Source: Heloderma charlesbogerti (taxonomy: Eukaryota > Chordata > Lepidosauria > Squamata > Helodermatidae). Taken from it: a DNA stretch of 64,000 nucleotides. Positions 22,952-33,336 of this stretch are shown here, piece by piece. The stretch covers positions 6,014,501-6,078,500 of the forward strand of contig JANEZZ010001570.1 of NCBI GenBank assembly GCA_026122225.1. The letters run 5' to 3'. A program made the position numbers and the translations under genes. Below the pieces are notes generated by a model. It was not told the origin of the DNA. It did no database searches and worked only from the letters and a program-made list of their open reading frames with translations. Within the stretch, counting starts at the first letter, position 1, and the number at the start of each line of letters is the position of its first letter.

Positions 22952-24620
22952 CAGCTTCAGTGGGTCCCGGCTGGGTGCATGGGGCCCAGCAAATCCCCCC
23001 CGCCCATTGCCTGATTCTGTCTGACAGCCTCATCAACTCTTCTTCTCAGAACACCAGTTCTGGCCACCTAGGTCCTCACTCTAGCTGAAACAATGTCCCG
23101 CTCGAAGACTTTGTCAAGGTTTCCTTTGCCATAACCTCAGGAGTTTCTCCACAACTCAACCTCATCTTCAGGAATGATCCAACAGGATCCCCAGACAGTC
23201 ATCTTTCCCATTCTGCCTTATCTTCTGGAGGTCCTTTCCCTACACATCATAACCTCCAAGCTCTTTGCCTCTTTTCTCTATTGTGTGCCTGTGTGAGTGA
23301 GTGCAGGAATTTGGTCTATCTTTTAACCGTCTTTTAAGAGGACGCCCAGCCATCTTAGTGCAGCCTTGGCCTGGTAGACCATTGGGAAGGATCACAGCTA
23401 GGGTCCCGTTTCCATGGGCCTTCATATTTCCTCATCATGCCCATTGTGGTCAGTCAAGTCCCCTAGAGGATTTGGTTGTCACACAATGTAATCTGGAGTG
23501 TTTGTGCCTCCAATTGTGCATAAAATAGCTGGAAGAAGAAACTAGGAGTGACTGGAGCACAAGCCACTGGACACTGATGTGAGAGTGTTTAACCTAGGTA
23601 ACCTTACTATCCTGCCCTCCCCTTTTGCATGGTGACTGCGCACAAGGACTAGCCTCTGCACGCTACCCACAGCCAGAGACAAACCACTGTAATCCCTTTT
23701 CCCTCCCACAACCTTGTAATCTTCATCCCCTGAACCCATATCCTTCCTCTTCTCTCTCCCAGAAAGTCCAAGGGCTCTAATTTGCCTAGCCATAACTTCT
23801 ACAACTCCTTTGCATGGTCCAGCCCATTCAAACCCAGACTCATCAAGCATGTCCATGGCCCAGTCTTCTGGGCATAGCAGCCCTCTGTTTAAGATGCTGA
23901 GCGGGCCTTGGAGCTAATTTCCCCACATTCCCCACACTCTGTTCACGGATGTCTACTGTATTCCTTTTGTTTTCTGCTTCATTTGCCTAGGACTGTTCAT
24001 CTTATACAAGTTGATTGAACCTATATTAAAATTTGTATAGAGGCTTATTATTGCAAGTAGTTAATTCCTCATGACTGATAATTAGTACATGTTAATTCTT
24101 GTGTAAGGATGTTTGAGAAATCTGCAGCAAATTCAAATTAGTTCAGATTTCTGTGAATCTGACCTGCAGATTCTGTAGTGGACCAGCATTTTCCAAGTCA
24201 CATGGATTCTGTGGATTTGCAGGCCAGTTTTTCACAGGGGTCGGGGGGAGTTACAGCACTTCTCATTAAGTAATGCATCCTTGCCCCTGAGCCTGCTGCA
24301 GTTGCTGCCATCCTCTTCCTTGCCCTCCCTGTAGGCCCTGCTAGCAAAAGAAAGTGCCATGGTCAAGCCTGCAGGCCCTGCAGCACCCCATTTTAAAATG
24401 ATTTTTTAAACTTACATTTTGAGTAACAGTGATCTGAACCAATCAGACACTGCCTTTGGGGGGGACATGGCCAATGAGGGCACAAGGTGGTCTTTATGTT
24501 GCTTCAGTGCCCACATCAGTGGCGGTGGTGGCAGCAGGGTCCTTTGGCGATAAGGACCCACTGGCATCACTATGCCAAAGGCTCACTGGAATCTGGCACC
24601 GGACCTGGTTCCACACCTCA
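22952..24620. other. Unassigned non-coding DNA
   Basis: No named repeat or gene was recognised. Between about 24120 and 24240 there are inverted repetitions of AAATCTGCAG/CTGCAGATTC-like words, hinting at a further decayed palindromic element. The open frame over 23301-23528 has no recognisable domain. Confidence 0.35.
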
Positions 24621-24622
24621 AT

Positions 24623-24845
24623 AAGGAACACAGGCAGCTGCCTGATACCACCAGGTGATACTATTTGCATTTGTATCTAGCTCAGTATTATCTGCTCTGA
24701 CTGGCAGTGACTCTTCAGAGTCTCAAGCAGGGAGTCTTTGCCCTCAACTCTTACCTGATCCTTTTTATTCGGAGATGCCAGAGATTCAACCTGGGGCTTT
24801 CTGCATGCAAAGCATATGCTCCACGACTGAGCTATGGTCACTCCC
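24623..24845 (-). mobile_element. tRNA-derived SINE without CORE domain, copy 1
   Basis: On the minus strand the head reads TGACCATAGCTCAGTCGTGG (box A), then GCATATGCTTTGCATGCAGA, then AGGTTGAATCTCTGG (box B). The body contains AAAGGATCAGGTAAGAG, CTGAAGAGTCACTGCCAGTC and a 3' part ending GGCAGCTGCCTGTGTTCC. A second copy lies at 40129-40321 in the same orientation. The promoter boxes identify it as a pol III derived SINE rather than a tRNA gene, since the cloverleaf cannot be completed and the body continues for 150 bp. Confidence 0.75.
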
Positions 24846-24975
24846 CCCAAAAGCTGGACAACCTCCTGCGTGACTACAAGTGTGAGCTCAAAGTGCACAA
24901 CCAGTGCAAGGCTGTGTATTCAAACTAGGGATGGACGAAAGTCCCTTACCTGTTCTCGAAGCTTGCTTCGCGGTG

Positions 24976-25125
24976 GGGGGGAGGCGCTTCAGTTCTCCCC
25001 CTGAAGTTCAGGTGAGGGGGGGGAGGCGCCCCGCCTCGCCCAGCCAAAATTCAGGCCGGGGGGGAGGCGCCCCATCCCTCGCCGGCGAAATTCAGGCCGG
25101 GTAGGAGTGCCCCGTCTACCCGGCT
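24976..25125 (+). repeat. GC-rich tandem repeat, period about 42-46 bp
   Basis: GGGGGGGAGGCGC followed by a CGCC-rich stretch and AAATTCAGGCCGG recurs about three times within the left arm of the nested-palindrome element. CpG density here is far above the surrounding DNA. Confidence 0.7.
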
Positions 25126-25143
25126 GCGAAAAAAAAAAGTAAA

Positions 25144-25167
25144 ACACACACACACACACACACACAC
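25144..25167 (+). repeat. (CA)12 microsatellite
   Basis: Lies between the GC-rich left arm and the first hairpin of the 24926-25998 element, so it is probably an internal part of that element. Confidence 0.93.
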
Positions 25168-25225
25168 GTGATAGGCTACGTAACGATTTACGTAGCATAT
25201 CACGGCTAGATTTCCAAAGTCAGCC

Positions 25226-25733
25226 GTGATAGGCTATGTAAATCGTCACGTAGCCTATCACGGGTGACTTTGGGGGAAAAAAAAAAGCGCGTACGCAAAT
25301 TTGCGTTCCTTATTTTGGAATTATTATTACGGCACCAGTACCACTGCAGAATAAGTCTGTTCACTTGAAAGTATAAAGAGAAGCATGAAGAGAGCCAGTG
25401 TGGTGTAGTGGTTCGAGTGTTGGACTGGGAGCCAGGAGATCCAGGTTCTAGTCCCCACTTGGCCATGGAAGCTTATTTGCGTTCCTTATTTTGACACGTC
25501 TAGTCTACATAAAGATTTACGTAGACTACGGCGAAAATAAGGGCAACGCAAATAGCGTTCCCTTATTTTTGCCGTAGTCTACATAAATCTTTACGTAGAC
25601 TAGATGTGCCAAAATAAGGAACGCAAATGGCGGCACCCATGGGCCACCGCCATTTGCGTACGCGCTTTTTTTTTTTTCTTTTCCAAAGTCACCCGTGATA
25701 GGCTACGTAAATCGTTACGTAGCCTATCACGGG
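25226..25733. repeat. Nested inverted repeat centred near 25550
   Basis: The central hairpin has 43-bp arms (25501-25543 and 25560-25602) starting TAGTCTACATAAAGATTTAC, with an AACGC/GCGTT mini-stem in the loop. Outside it, CGCAAATTTGCGTTCC (left) pairs with GGAACGCAAATGG (right), AGCGCGTACGCAAA pairs with TTTGCGTACGCGCT, and the GTGATAGGCTACGTAA hairpins at 25226-25261 and 25692-25733 pair with each other and also internally. The right arm has an additional AAATGGCGG/CCGCCATTT hairpin missing on the left. The whole can fold as one large cruciform or several small ones. Confidence 0.85.
25318..25474 (-). mobile_element. Retroposed 157-bp segment copied from 22410-22557
   Basis: This segment is the reverse complement of 22410-22557 with about three substitutions. 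It includes the 5' head of the CORE-SINE at 22231-22494 and about 60 bp of the unique flank beyond it. It is bracketed by a perfect 19-bp direct repeat ATTTGCGTTCCTTATTTTG (25299-25317 and 25475-25493), as expected for a LINE-made target duplication. On the minus strand its 3' end is AATAATAATTC, a possible tail. It interrupts the left arm of the nested palindrome. Confidence 0.8.
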
Positions 25734-26007
25734 TGTATTTTTTTTTTTACTTTACTTTTTTTTTTTGCAATGGCGGTGGGGGCAGCCAGTCGGGAGACCG
25801 GCCGCCGCCCCCGCCCCTGACAAAACGCCGCTGAACCACCGCCGGGACCCGCCGCCGAGAGGGACATTCAGCCATGGTAAGTCCCATCCCGGGGTGGGCG
25901 GGGGGCTGGCGGAGAATTTCCCCACCAATTTCGGGGGGCTGAATGTGTTGGCATTCGGCCTCCCGAAGATTCGTGGAGAAATTCTCCGCCATCCCTAAAT
26001 TTCAAAC

Positions 26008-28030
26008 AACCGGATCAGTCCTCCTGCCATGCCCATTCGCACCCACCTAACACAGAATAATTCTTCACCAGGTTTAAATCAGTTGAAGATGTTCAGGGAC
26101 ACTAAAGTGACAGAAATTAAGGATTGAAATATACTGCTCCACTTTCTGCCCACCTTGCACAATGTAGCATTAAAGCACACAATGTTTGTTTAAACATATC
26201 ACTTGCTCCATCTTTGTTAAGCAGACTTGACATAGAACACTCCTTGGCACCATGGAATGAATATACTGTTCCATAAGAAAACCTTAGTGTTCCATTACTG
26301 CTGAGGCAGATTTCTTGTTGACAGGTGTCTTTGTACATCGGCATCAATAATTGTAACAGGTTCTCTTCTCCACTTCTATTCAAATTTATAGGGAGATGTT
26401 GTCAATTTGGGGTACATTTAGGGACATTTCTTGAAAACTATTGTTTATTTGGTTGTGTGTGTGTGTGGCGGGGGATGGGGGTGGAGTTTCATATACCACC
26501 TCCTGTATTTCCTGCCTAACTTCGTAAGTCCCAAGTTATGCATTTGCTGAATCAAAATTCAAGCAGTCTGGGAAAAAGACAAGGCATAATTTGGTCAAGG
26601 ACAGGTAATTAAAATTAAAATACTACCATTTCAGTCATGTGAAGCAAATGTACTCAGCAGCAGCCCAAGATATTCCTACATAATACTGTCCCCTAAAGCC
26701 TACCAGACATGTGTTTGTTGTCTGGGAGACTACCTAAAGATGCCAGAACAGCAAGGATTCAGAAATGGGCTGGTTGGGGGACAGCTGCAGGTGAGGGAGA
26801 CTTGGGAGAAATTCTGCTGTTACTTTTGGCAAGGGTTTGCTTTCTGAGGATTTTCAGCAGTGGAAATCCTCAAAACAGAGGCCTTCAATACTGCACAGGT
26901 GTGCAATGTGCTTCCATAAGCATTTCCATTATGTTTGAATGGCAGGTGGGGAGAATTACCACTGAAACTGCCAATTATTAATAAAGCAGAGGGAGGAGAG
27001 CATGGCAAAGCAGCCATGGCAAAGTTGCCTACTGCATGTGCTAGGGGGTGAGCTCTTATGAATGCTTGTTCTGTATCAGCACCCTTCTTGATGGACACCC
27101 ATCCCCCAGTTTAAATGCAGTTTGGTAAATCTAAATAACTGCTCCTCCCCGGAGATGTACAACCACCTACTCCATTGTATATTAGTGAAAACATTCTTGA
27201 TTGACCACTTCTTTTAGTATCCACTCTTTAGGAGCAGCACTTAATGAGACTGGTCCAGATACAGGAATCAGGCACGCAGTATCAGATGTATAAGCTTTGC
27301 TGAATTTTGCTTTCTTCTTGACATGGAGAATTAATTTCAGCACTAGAAATACTCCAAGGGCACTCTGGGGCCATATTGGAAGGCAATAGCTTTTATCAAC
27401 TTCAGGTTTTTCTAAACCTTGACGTTCCACTGCTTCTTTTAGACTTGGGTTCAATACAGCCTTGTACAGCTAACTGAAATAATTGTTTGAAGCAATGCAG
27501 CAGATTGGCTAGATGATCTTTTGTTGGAAGTAGCTGTCCATCTGGCTTTCCCTCTTTCTGTTCATGAGAAACTCAAGGGTAGTTTGGGAACTGTTTGCTT
27601 CTCTTTTCCTCTCTGGGAGATCCTCTTCCCAAAACTTGTTGAATTTACATGGAACTCAAATAGCAAGCAATATCAAAACATTCTCCTATAAATGTCTTAT
27701 TTAAAAGGCCATTTATAAACTCCATTTTAAGTTTCCATTCAGTGGAGAAAAGGGGAAGGGTATAAATTGTTCTGCTACTATCCCATAGCTATTGTAAGCA
27801 GCTAGGAAATCTGTAGAGTAATCAGAAAGTTTATCTGGGACAATATCTCCCATGATAGCTGTTATTTCCATAAAACGCACTCTCGTATAAGTATTACCCA
27901 CATTTCAAATGGCACCTGCTGCTGATAAAAGAACAATAAAAATAAATTGAAAGCAATACGCAGTATAATTAGAGTGCAAATTATTTGTACTTCAGTGAAA
28001 CATGACAGGATTCCTGTGTCCTTATTTTTC
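26008..28030. other. Unassigned non-coding DNA
   Basis: No gene or named repeat was recognised. A short GTGT run lies near 26453-26467. Open frames are below 95 codons and show no known domain. Confidence 0.4.
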
Positions 28031-28043
28031 TTAACAGGATATC

Positions 28044-28140
28044 TTCTTCAGCTCCCAACAGGATATGGACTTCAGCTACCAGAAGCCACTTCCAGCATGG
28101 CCAATGGTAAGGAATGCTGGGAGTTGAAGTCCAAAACCTC
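28044..28140. mobile_element. Dyad MITE fragment (GGGAGTTGAAGTCC type)
   Basis: ATGGACTTCAGCTACCAGAA on the left and GCTGGGAGTTGAAGTCCAAA on the right are inverted partners around a CCAGCATGGCC centre. The same architecture is seen at 44855-44982 and, in part, at 6325-6411. Confidence 0.55.
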
Positions 28141-28784
28141 TGGAAATCTACTTTCTGCCCACCCCGCTCTAATTCATTGGTCTTCAAGTGGTGGGTCAGG
28201 ACTGCGCAAAAGCCAGGAAACCATTAAACAATTGGTGGTTGAGGTAAAGGGTGTAGGGCCATGGGAAGGGGGCATGACTAACTGGGGACCTCCAGAGGGC
28301 TCTATCGGAACCCCAGGTCTGAGGTTCTGCACTGCTGCACTACTGGGTAACAGCCTAACCTAAGGTAGGTTGCAGCAGCAGCACTAAAATATATGGTAAA
28401 AAAAGAGGAAGTGGGTCCTCAAATGTATGTGTAGAGGCTAGAGGTAGGTCCTGGGTCTGAAAAGGGTGGGGACAACTGGTAGCAGCTAAACTTCTGAGAA
28501 TCCAATCCACACTTTTGACAATATGACAAGACAAGACCTGGTAACACTCAACTGTAAAAAGCATTAATGGGAGGCTAAGGTTAAAGGCCACATTGCTGAA
28601 TCTAAACATAACCACTTCTGTCAGGGGACCACTATAAACATTCACTGTATGGAATCCCTGTGGAATACATTGACTACATGATTGCTCTAATTCCCCCACA
28701 TAACAAAGTGCTAGCACAGGTTCAGTTCAAACCAGTCTGAATGAATATTAACATGCTGTATGATCTTGGATCTTTTGTCTTTCA

Positions 28785-29575
28785 CTTTATTAGTAATAAG
28801 GCAACCAAATACAAGTTGTAGCCAGACCTACACATGTCTGAGAATGAAATATACATAAAATAGAGCCTATCATATACAGAGAATAAAACATACAAAATCT
28901 TAAGTCTTGAGGTAGGCCAGATAAGCTTGTCTAAGTTGGGCAGCCTTCACTGCAAATTTAGCTGTATTAAACATTATAAACCTCTCTGGGCTGGACAATA
29001 GGTGTTTAATCTTATCCATATCAGTGTAGGGATCTTGCTACAAGATTCTGCAAATATTTTCACCTGTGTCCATTGTACAATTTACAATACAACATATAAT
29101 GTATGGTGTCCTCTACCTGTTGGCTGCCGCAAATGCATAGGCACTGTTCTCTGGGAATTTTCTTGAACCTCCCTTCCAAAAAGTTTGATTTCATTGTCTG
29201 ACAGCGCAAAGCTGTATATGCGTTGTGAAGAAAAGCTGGTTTTAATTCAGACAAGTATTTCTCTTCTCCATGGCGCTGTTTTAAACTGGGGAAAGTATTA
29301 GAAAATCTGGATGAGCTTATAGCATCCATATCCTTTGCTACAAATAAGTCTTGAAGCTGTGCTAAAATATTGTGTCGGCTGGGGTAAATTCCAGCAGCAA
29401 GTGGTGTCTCTAAATCGAGTCCATATTTACTCAGTAGTAATTTGTGTAACTGCTCTGTTATACACAATTTAACCAGTTCATTTGCAGTGTTTTTTAGTTT
29501 TAAAAAATAATTTAAAATGGCCCTCAAAATAAAATACAGTATCGTCATTACACCAGCTTACAAACTACTGTCATG
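28785..29575 (-). pseudogene. Non-LTR retrotransposon ORF C-terminus and 3' UTR (family uncertain)
   Basis: A 162-codon open frame on the minus strand (29548 to 29060) contains LEGRFKKIPREQCLCICGSQ followed by VEDTIHYMLYCKLYNGHR. The spaced Cys, Cys, His and Cys residues form the C-terminal zinc-knuckle-like motif of many LINE ORF2 proteins. After a frameshift near 29055 the reading continues with YTDMDKIKHLLSSPERF and AKFAVKAAQLRQAYLAYLKT, then a stop at about 28898. An AATAAAG-type end follows near 28790. The polymerase domain itself is missing. The layout recalls Vingi or I-related elements, but that is a weak inference. It is not BovB, CR1 or L2. Confidence 0.55.
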
Positions 29576-31570
29576 GAATATTTCAAGATGGGATAATAAG
29601 ATGTGTGATCTAGGCTTTTTTTTTTAGTTTTTGTCACATTTCCAGTTAATTGGTTTGCAAGAGGATCTTTCGTCTGTCCTGAATCTCAACGTAATTGGGT
29701 AATATAAGGGAGAAAAAAAAAGAATATCTCCATCCAGTTTCCCCACACTATTCATAAATGTAATTATTGATGTTCCCTGTCACCGTTAAAAAAAAAAAAA
29801 GGACTTTCTACTAAGCAATCACCATAGAAGAATTATAATAATCAAGAATGGGAAGAATAGCTTTAAACACCATGTTAACTCCCACACTGAATTCTGTTGC
29901 AAGTGCATTGATTGTTCACTGCAGCATATTGGAATCTCTGCATTCTCTGTAGTTAAAATCCAAAGAAGCACACCGTATATGTGCTAAATGGTTGCTATTT
30001 TAAGCAAGCAGTTACTGTTGAGGTGCTCTTTAGAAAAGGTACGTCCTCCCCTCTCTAAAACAGCACATTTGACAGACCCAGGGGGAGGTTGTGGCAGTTA
30101 GCAAAAAGACGACAAGTTTACATAAACTCCTTTCTTTGTATGCTTCAAAGGAAATGGTATCATATGATGTTAGCCTTCTAAATAATAGAAGAGAGAAGCA
30201 GCGCCACTGAGAAAGGGAACAGCGCTCAACATGTTTTCATGGTCCAGTAAGGCTGTGCCCAAATCCCAGCTGCCTTCATGGCAGCTTTAGCACAAGGGAA
30301 AATGAGCCATAAGAAAGTCAAGCCAACCACAGCAGAGCTTTGTCCCTGACAGTTGCTGTTACACACATGGCCTCCCCCAAACCAATCCTGCTACTACCTA
30401 GCCTGCTGTTTGGATAATAGCAACAGCCAGCATGGGAAAACTAGCACAATCTGTATGTAGCTTGCAGATATCATACCCACCAAAATATTGTTGCAACTAT
30501 TTAAAAATCAAGCGATGAAATACACTAGAAAGACAGGCAGGGCATATCTCCTCTGTAAACTTGTATTGGTTTTTATACCCACTTTAATTGCCATAGCTAC
30601 CCCCAAGGAACCCTGGAAATTTGTAGTTTGGTGAAGGTGCTGAGAATTCTACTATAGATCCACAGCCTGCCACAGCCAGAGCTAGAACTCTGAGTTCCCC
30701 AAGTTCCCCCGAGAAAGGAAATTAATATTCAGTTTAAGTATGTGGTATAGACCACGTACTGAGTTCCGCAAAAGTTTTTTGAAAGCCTTTATTTAATGAA
30801 TAAAAACTTACTAAGGGTGGATTCCAGTCATCAAGCAGTAACTCCTGAGAAACTTATTGTATGGCACATATAAGTGAGGGCAAAACTAGATGAGATGGCA
30901 TTCATGGAATTAGTAAGGTGTAGATGACTTTTTTAAAAAAGCAAATGCAGGGGGCCAGATCCAGATCAGGACTCTGGCATGTGGGGTCAGGGACTTTACC
31001 CCTTTGCCCCCACTCTGGTTCCAATCCAGATGGGTGTGTGTGTGTGTACCTGTCATTTGCATTAGAAGAAAAGCCTTCACTGGCAGAAATAGGAACATTT
31101 TTGCTAATGCTAATAGCAAGGATTTGGGGGGGGCGGGGATCCAGATTAGGACTCTTAACAGGAGGCAAAGGGTTAAAGCCCCTCTATACCAGTCCAGGAT
31201 TCTGATCCAGACTGGGGCTCCACACCCATTTATTTTTAAAGAGCCATTCACACAACTGCTAATTGTCGAGTTGTCTTGTCGAGTTTGGGCCTGAATGAGA
31301 AGACAGCATTTACTACCCCACCGCAGCCACTTCTAAGCTTGTAGGAATGGCTTTATTTAAAAATATGGTCAGAAGCTACAAGACACTCATCTCCGCACAA
31401 GGTTGAAGGTACAACTGAAGACTGATTCACCAGGTATCTTTGGAAAGAGTTTTCTCCCACTTCTGTAAAATGATGATGGTTTAATTAGCTGCATAGAGAC
31501 ACTACCGTGCATCGGTCTTCATAGAGTAACCACAAAAAGACCATCCAAGAAGGAGGCATCCAAGAAGGAC
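29576..31570. other. Unassigned non-coding DNA
   Basis: Holds A-rich runs near 29710 and 29790, a possible MITE relic at about 30595-30710 (AAGGAACCCTGGAAATTTGT and a partly inverted partner), and a short (GT)n near 31031-31046. Two blocks around 30950-31000 and 31130-31215 share CCAGATCCAGATCAGGACTC-like wording, a possible duplication. No gene was recognised. Confidence 0.4.
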
Positions 31571-31574
31571 AGTA

Positions 31575-31810
31575 GGGCCAGATCTACACCTTGTGTCATA
31601 TCATTATGATCCCATCATGGTAACACGATATTCTTCTTGTGCATTTATACCTCGTAGGACACACAATGACATTTGTTGTGGTATTTTGGATAATGTGGAA
31701 TAAAAAGCAGGAAATAACACTACAAAAGCAGTATATTGAATGTGTAATGTGCCCCAACAGTTATCAGTGCACTTCAATACCACTATAAAGCAGTAGTGTA
31801 GATCTAGCCC
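31575..31810. mobile_element. MITE with GGGCCAGATCTACAC terminal inverted repeats
   Basis: The left end GGGCCAGATCTACAC and the right end (reverse complement GGGCTAGATCTACAC) differ at one position. Inside, subterminal ATATCATTATGATCCC and inverted GTGGTATT/AATACCAC words are present. Length is 236 bp with no ORF. The terminus resembles those at 12433, 37750 and 41147. Confidence 0.75.
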
Positions 31811-32067
31811 AAGAGACCTCACAGAAAAGGTGGGTTTTATAAGAAGAGAGAGATGCAGCCTTACATAGGTATTCTGGGAGGGTGTTCAAGGCATGAAGGG
31901 CATAAAGGAAATATTGGCTGATGAAGTGGGCTGTAAGTGTATATTCCTTGTTAAAATAAAGACTATATTTTATTATCCCTTTGTTTATTAAATATATGTA
32001 TGACTTTTGTCATTAGCTGGTTTGATGTTTAGGTTTTGAATTGAAAGTTTGTTTAGAAGTTTATTGT

Positions 32068-32240
32068 GATATGGAATCATAGAATCATAGGGTTGGAAGG
32101 GGCCTAGAAGACCATCAAGTCCAACCCCCTGCTCAATGCAAGAAGCCCAATTCCCAGGCAGTTCCCCATCCAAGTACTAACCAGGGCTGACCCTGCTTAG
32201 CTTCTGAGATCAGACGAGATCAGGCACATATCTTCTATGG
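32068..32240 (-). mobile_element. 5S rRNA-derived SINE with CR1-like 3' tail
   Basis: On the minus strand the element reads GCCTGATCTCGTCTGATCTC, AGAAGCTAAGCAGGG (the 5S box A), GGTTAGTACTTGGATGGGGA and ACTGCCTGGGAA, which follows vertebrate 5S rRNA from about nucleotide 25 to 105. It then switches to the CR1 3' end: AGCAGGGGGTTGGACTTGAT, GGTCTTCTAGGCCCCTTCCA, ACCCTATGATTCTATGATTC. So a pol III type 1 promoter is fused to a tail that CR1 reverse transcriptase should recognise. Box C has two or three changes. It is not a 5S gene: the 3' end of 5S is replaced and no terminator T run follows. The 5' edge near 32240 is uncertain. Confidence 0.8.
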
Positions 32241-32426
32241 AACCCTTGCTTACGGAAATCAGCCTCCATGAACGGGTGGTAACTTAACAGGTTTATTCAG
32301 CTCTCTGATAGGGCTTGGAATGCAGGCCTGCAGCAGGATTTCTGCTAAGCCAAGGACAGGGAGAAAAGGGGAGTCTGGAGACTATGCGGCATCTTGCATG
32401 ACACAACAGCTGAGGCTGCAGTGTGT

Positions 32427-32640
32427 GCAAGGTATGTGTAGCCACCATTTTGAATATGCAAACCCTGCTCAGGGGTTGTCGTGTCATGTGAACCTGGTGA
32501 GCATGGGTTATGCGAGGGTTAAACATCATTGTTTAACCCTCACATAACCACAGTCACCAGGTTCGCATGACATGGCAACTCTAGAGTGGGGTTTGCATAT
32601 ACAACATGGTGCCTGTGGGTTGTGCAGCTCATGCAAACCC
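32427..32640. mobile_element. Fold-back element, AACCCATGG family (second good copy)
   Basis: Inverted arms of about 100 bp meet near 32528. CACCATTTTGAATATGCAAA, GTCATGTGAACCTGGTGA and GGGTTATGCGAGGGTTAAAC on the left have inverted partners on the right. The order CCATTTTGAATAT, GTNATGTGA, GGGTTA, GGGTTAAAC is the same as at 18091-18462, so the two are members of one family despite substantial divergence. Confidence 0.7.
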
Positions 32641-33099
32641 TGTCAATGTTGTACTTAAAGGGACAAGGTAAAGTTAATTCACTGTGCCTGAAATACGACA
32701 CAGTAAGGGCAAAAAGTTTGTGAAGCAGTTGAGATACCAGTGTAAGGATTTAAGGAGTGGTGTCATGTGGTCTGAGCAATGAGAGAGATTAATTATTTTG
32801 GTTGGAGAGCCCTGGGCCAAGAGGAAAGGGCCAAAGTGTGGTAATGGGATGGGAGGCTAAAGAGGAGATGGCTGTGGCTATCAAGGCAGAGATGCTCAGA
32901 GCATGAACTAGAGTTTTCACTGAGAGGGCAGAGAGAAAAGCCTATAGCTTTGACACGGTTGTACATGGAGCAGTGACATGACTTGGTAATGGACTGAAGA
33001 TGGAAAGCAATGAAAAGGAGAGGGATCAAAGATGAAGCAAGGCTTCATATCTCATCAGCAGGGTGAATGGGGATGTTGTCAAGGGATATATGGGGAGGC

Positions 33100-33336
33100 C
33101 ATATGTTTATTTCCAGATGAGGCTTTTATGGCACCATCACCACTGCCTCATTCACAGATGTTTTTGGGGCGTCAAGACAACAATGTCTTCCACTTGTAAC
33201 CCTCCTGTGTTTTTCCACCACTTCTTCCATCTTTTTTCTTAATGTGGAAAATCAGTTAAGGAAGAAAAAATGGAGTAGTTGCACAATGCCTCCTGATTGT
33301 TAGCACCAGGACCCCTCTTCCATCGGGAAGCACCCC
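33100..33336 (-). mobile_element. MITE family B, copy 1
   Basis: Reverse complemented, it runs from GGGGTGCTTCCCGATGGA through GGAAAAACACAGGAGGGTTA and CATCTGTGAATGAGGCAG to AAAAGCCTCATCTGG. The same order is present at 37606-38190 and 60173-60383. The short terminal inverted repeat GGGTGCTTCCAGATG matches between copies. The far end near 33100 is degraded. Confidence 0.6.

Larger units (their letters stand above)
24926..25998. mobile_element. GC-rich nested-palindrome DNA element with TAGGGATGG ends
   Basis: The left end TAGGGATGGACGAAA and the right end (reverse complement TAGGGATGGCGGAGAAA) form inverted termini. TTCAAAC flanks both sides (24919-24925 and 26001-26007), near-consistent with an 8-bp hAT-style duplication. 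From left to right it holds a GC-rich tandem block (24976-25125), a (CA)n tract, two copies of a GTGATAGGCTA...TAGCCTATCAC hairpin (25168-25203, 25226-25261), an inserted 157-bp passenger, a large central hairpin (25501-25602), a third hairpin copy (25692-25733), and a GC-rich right arm. No transposase is encoded. The terminal style suggests hAT, but no close family was recalled. Confidence 0.65.

Noticed and set aside
24790..24845. A tRNA gene on the minus strand (A and B boxes present)
   Set aside because: No complete cloverleaf can be formed, and the sequence continues as a SINE body shared with 40129-40321.
24950..25130. A CpG island promoter
   Set aside because: CpG density comes from a tandem repeat inside a transposon-like element, and no exon follows on either strand.
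32150..32240. A 5S rRNA gene
   Set aside because: The 5S sequence lacks its 3' end and a pol III terminator, and runs straight into a CR1 tail.
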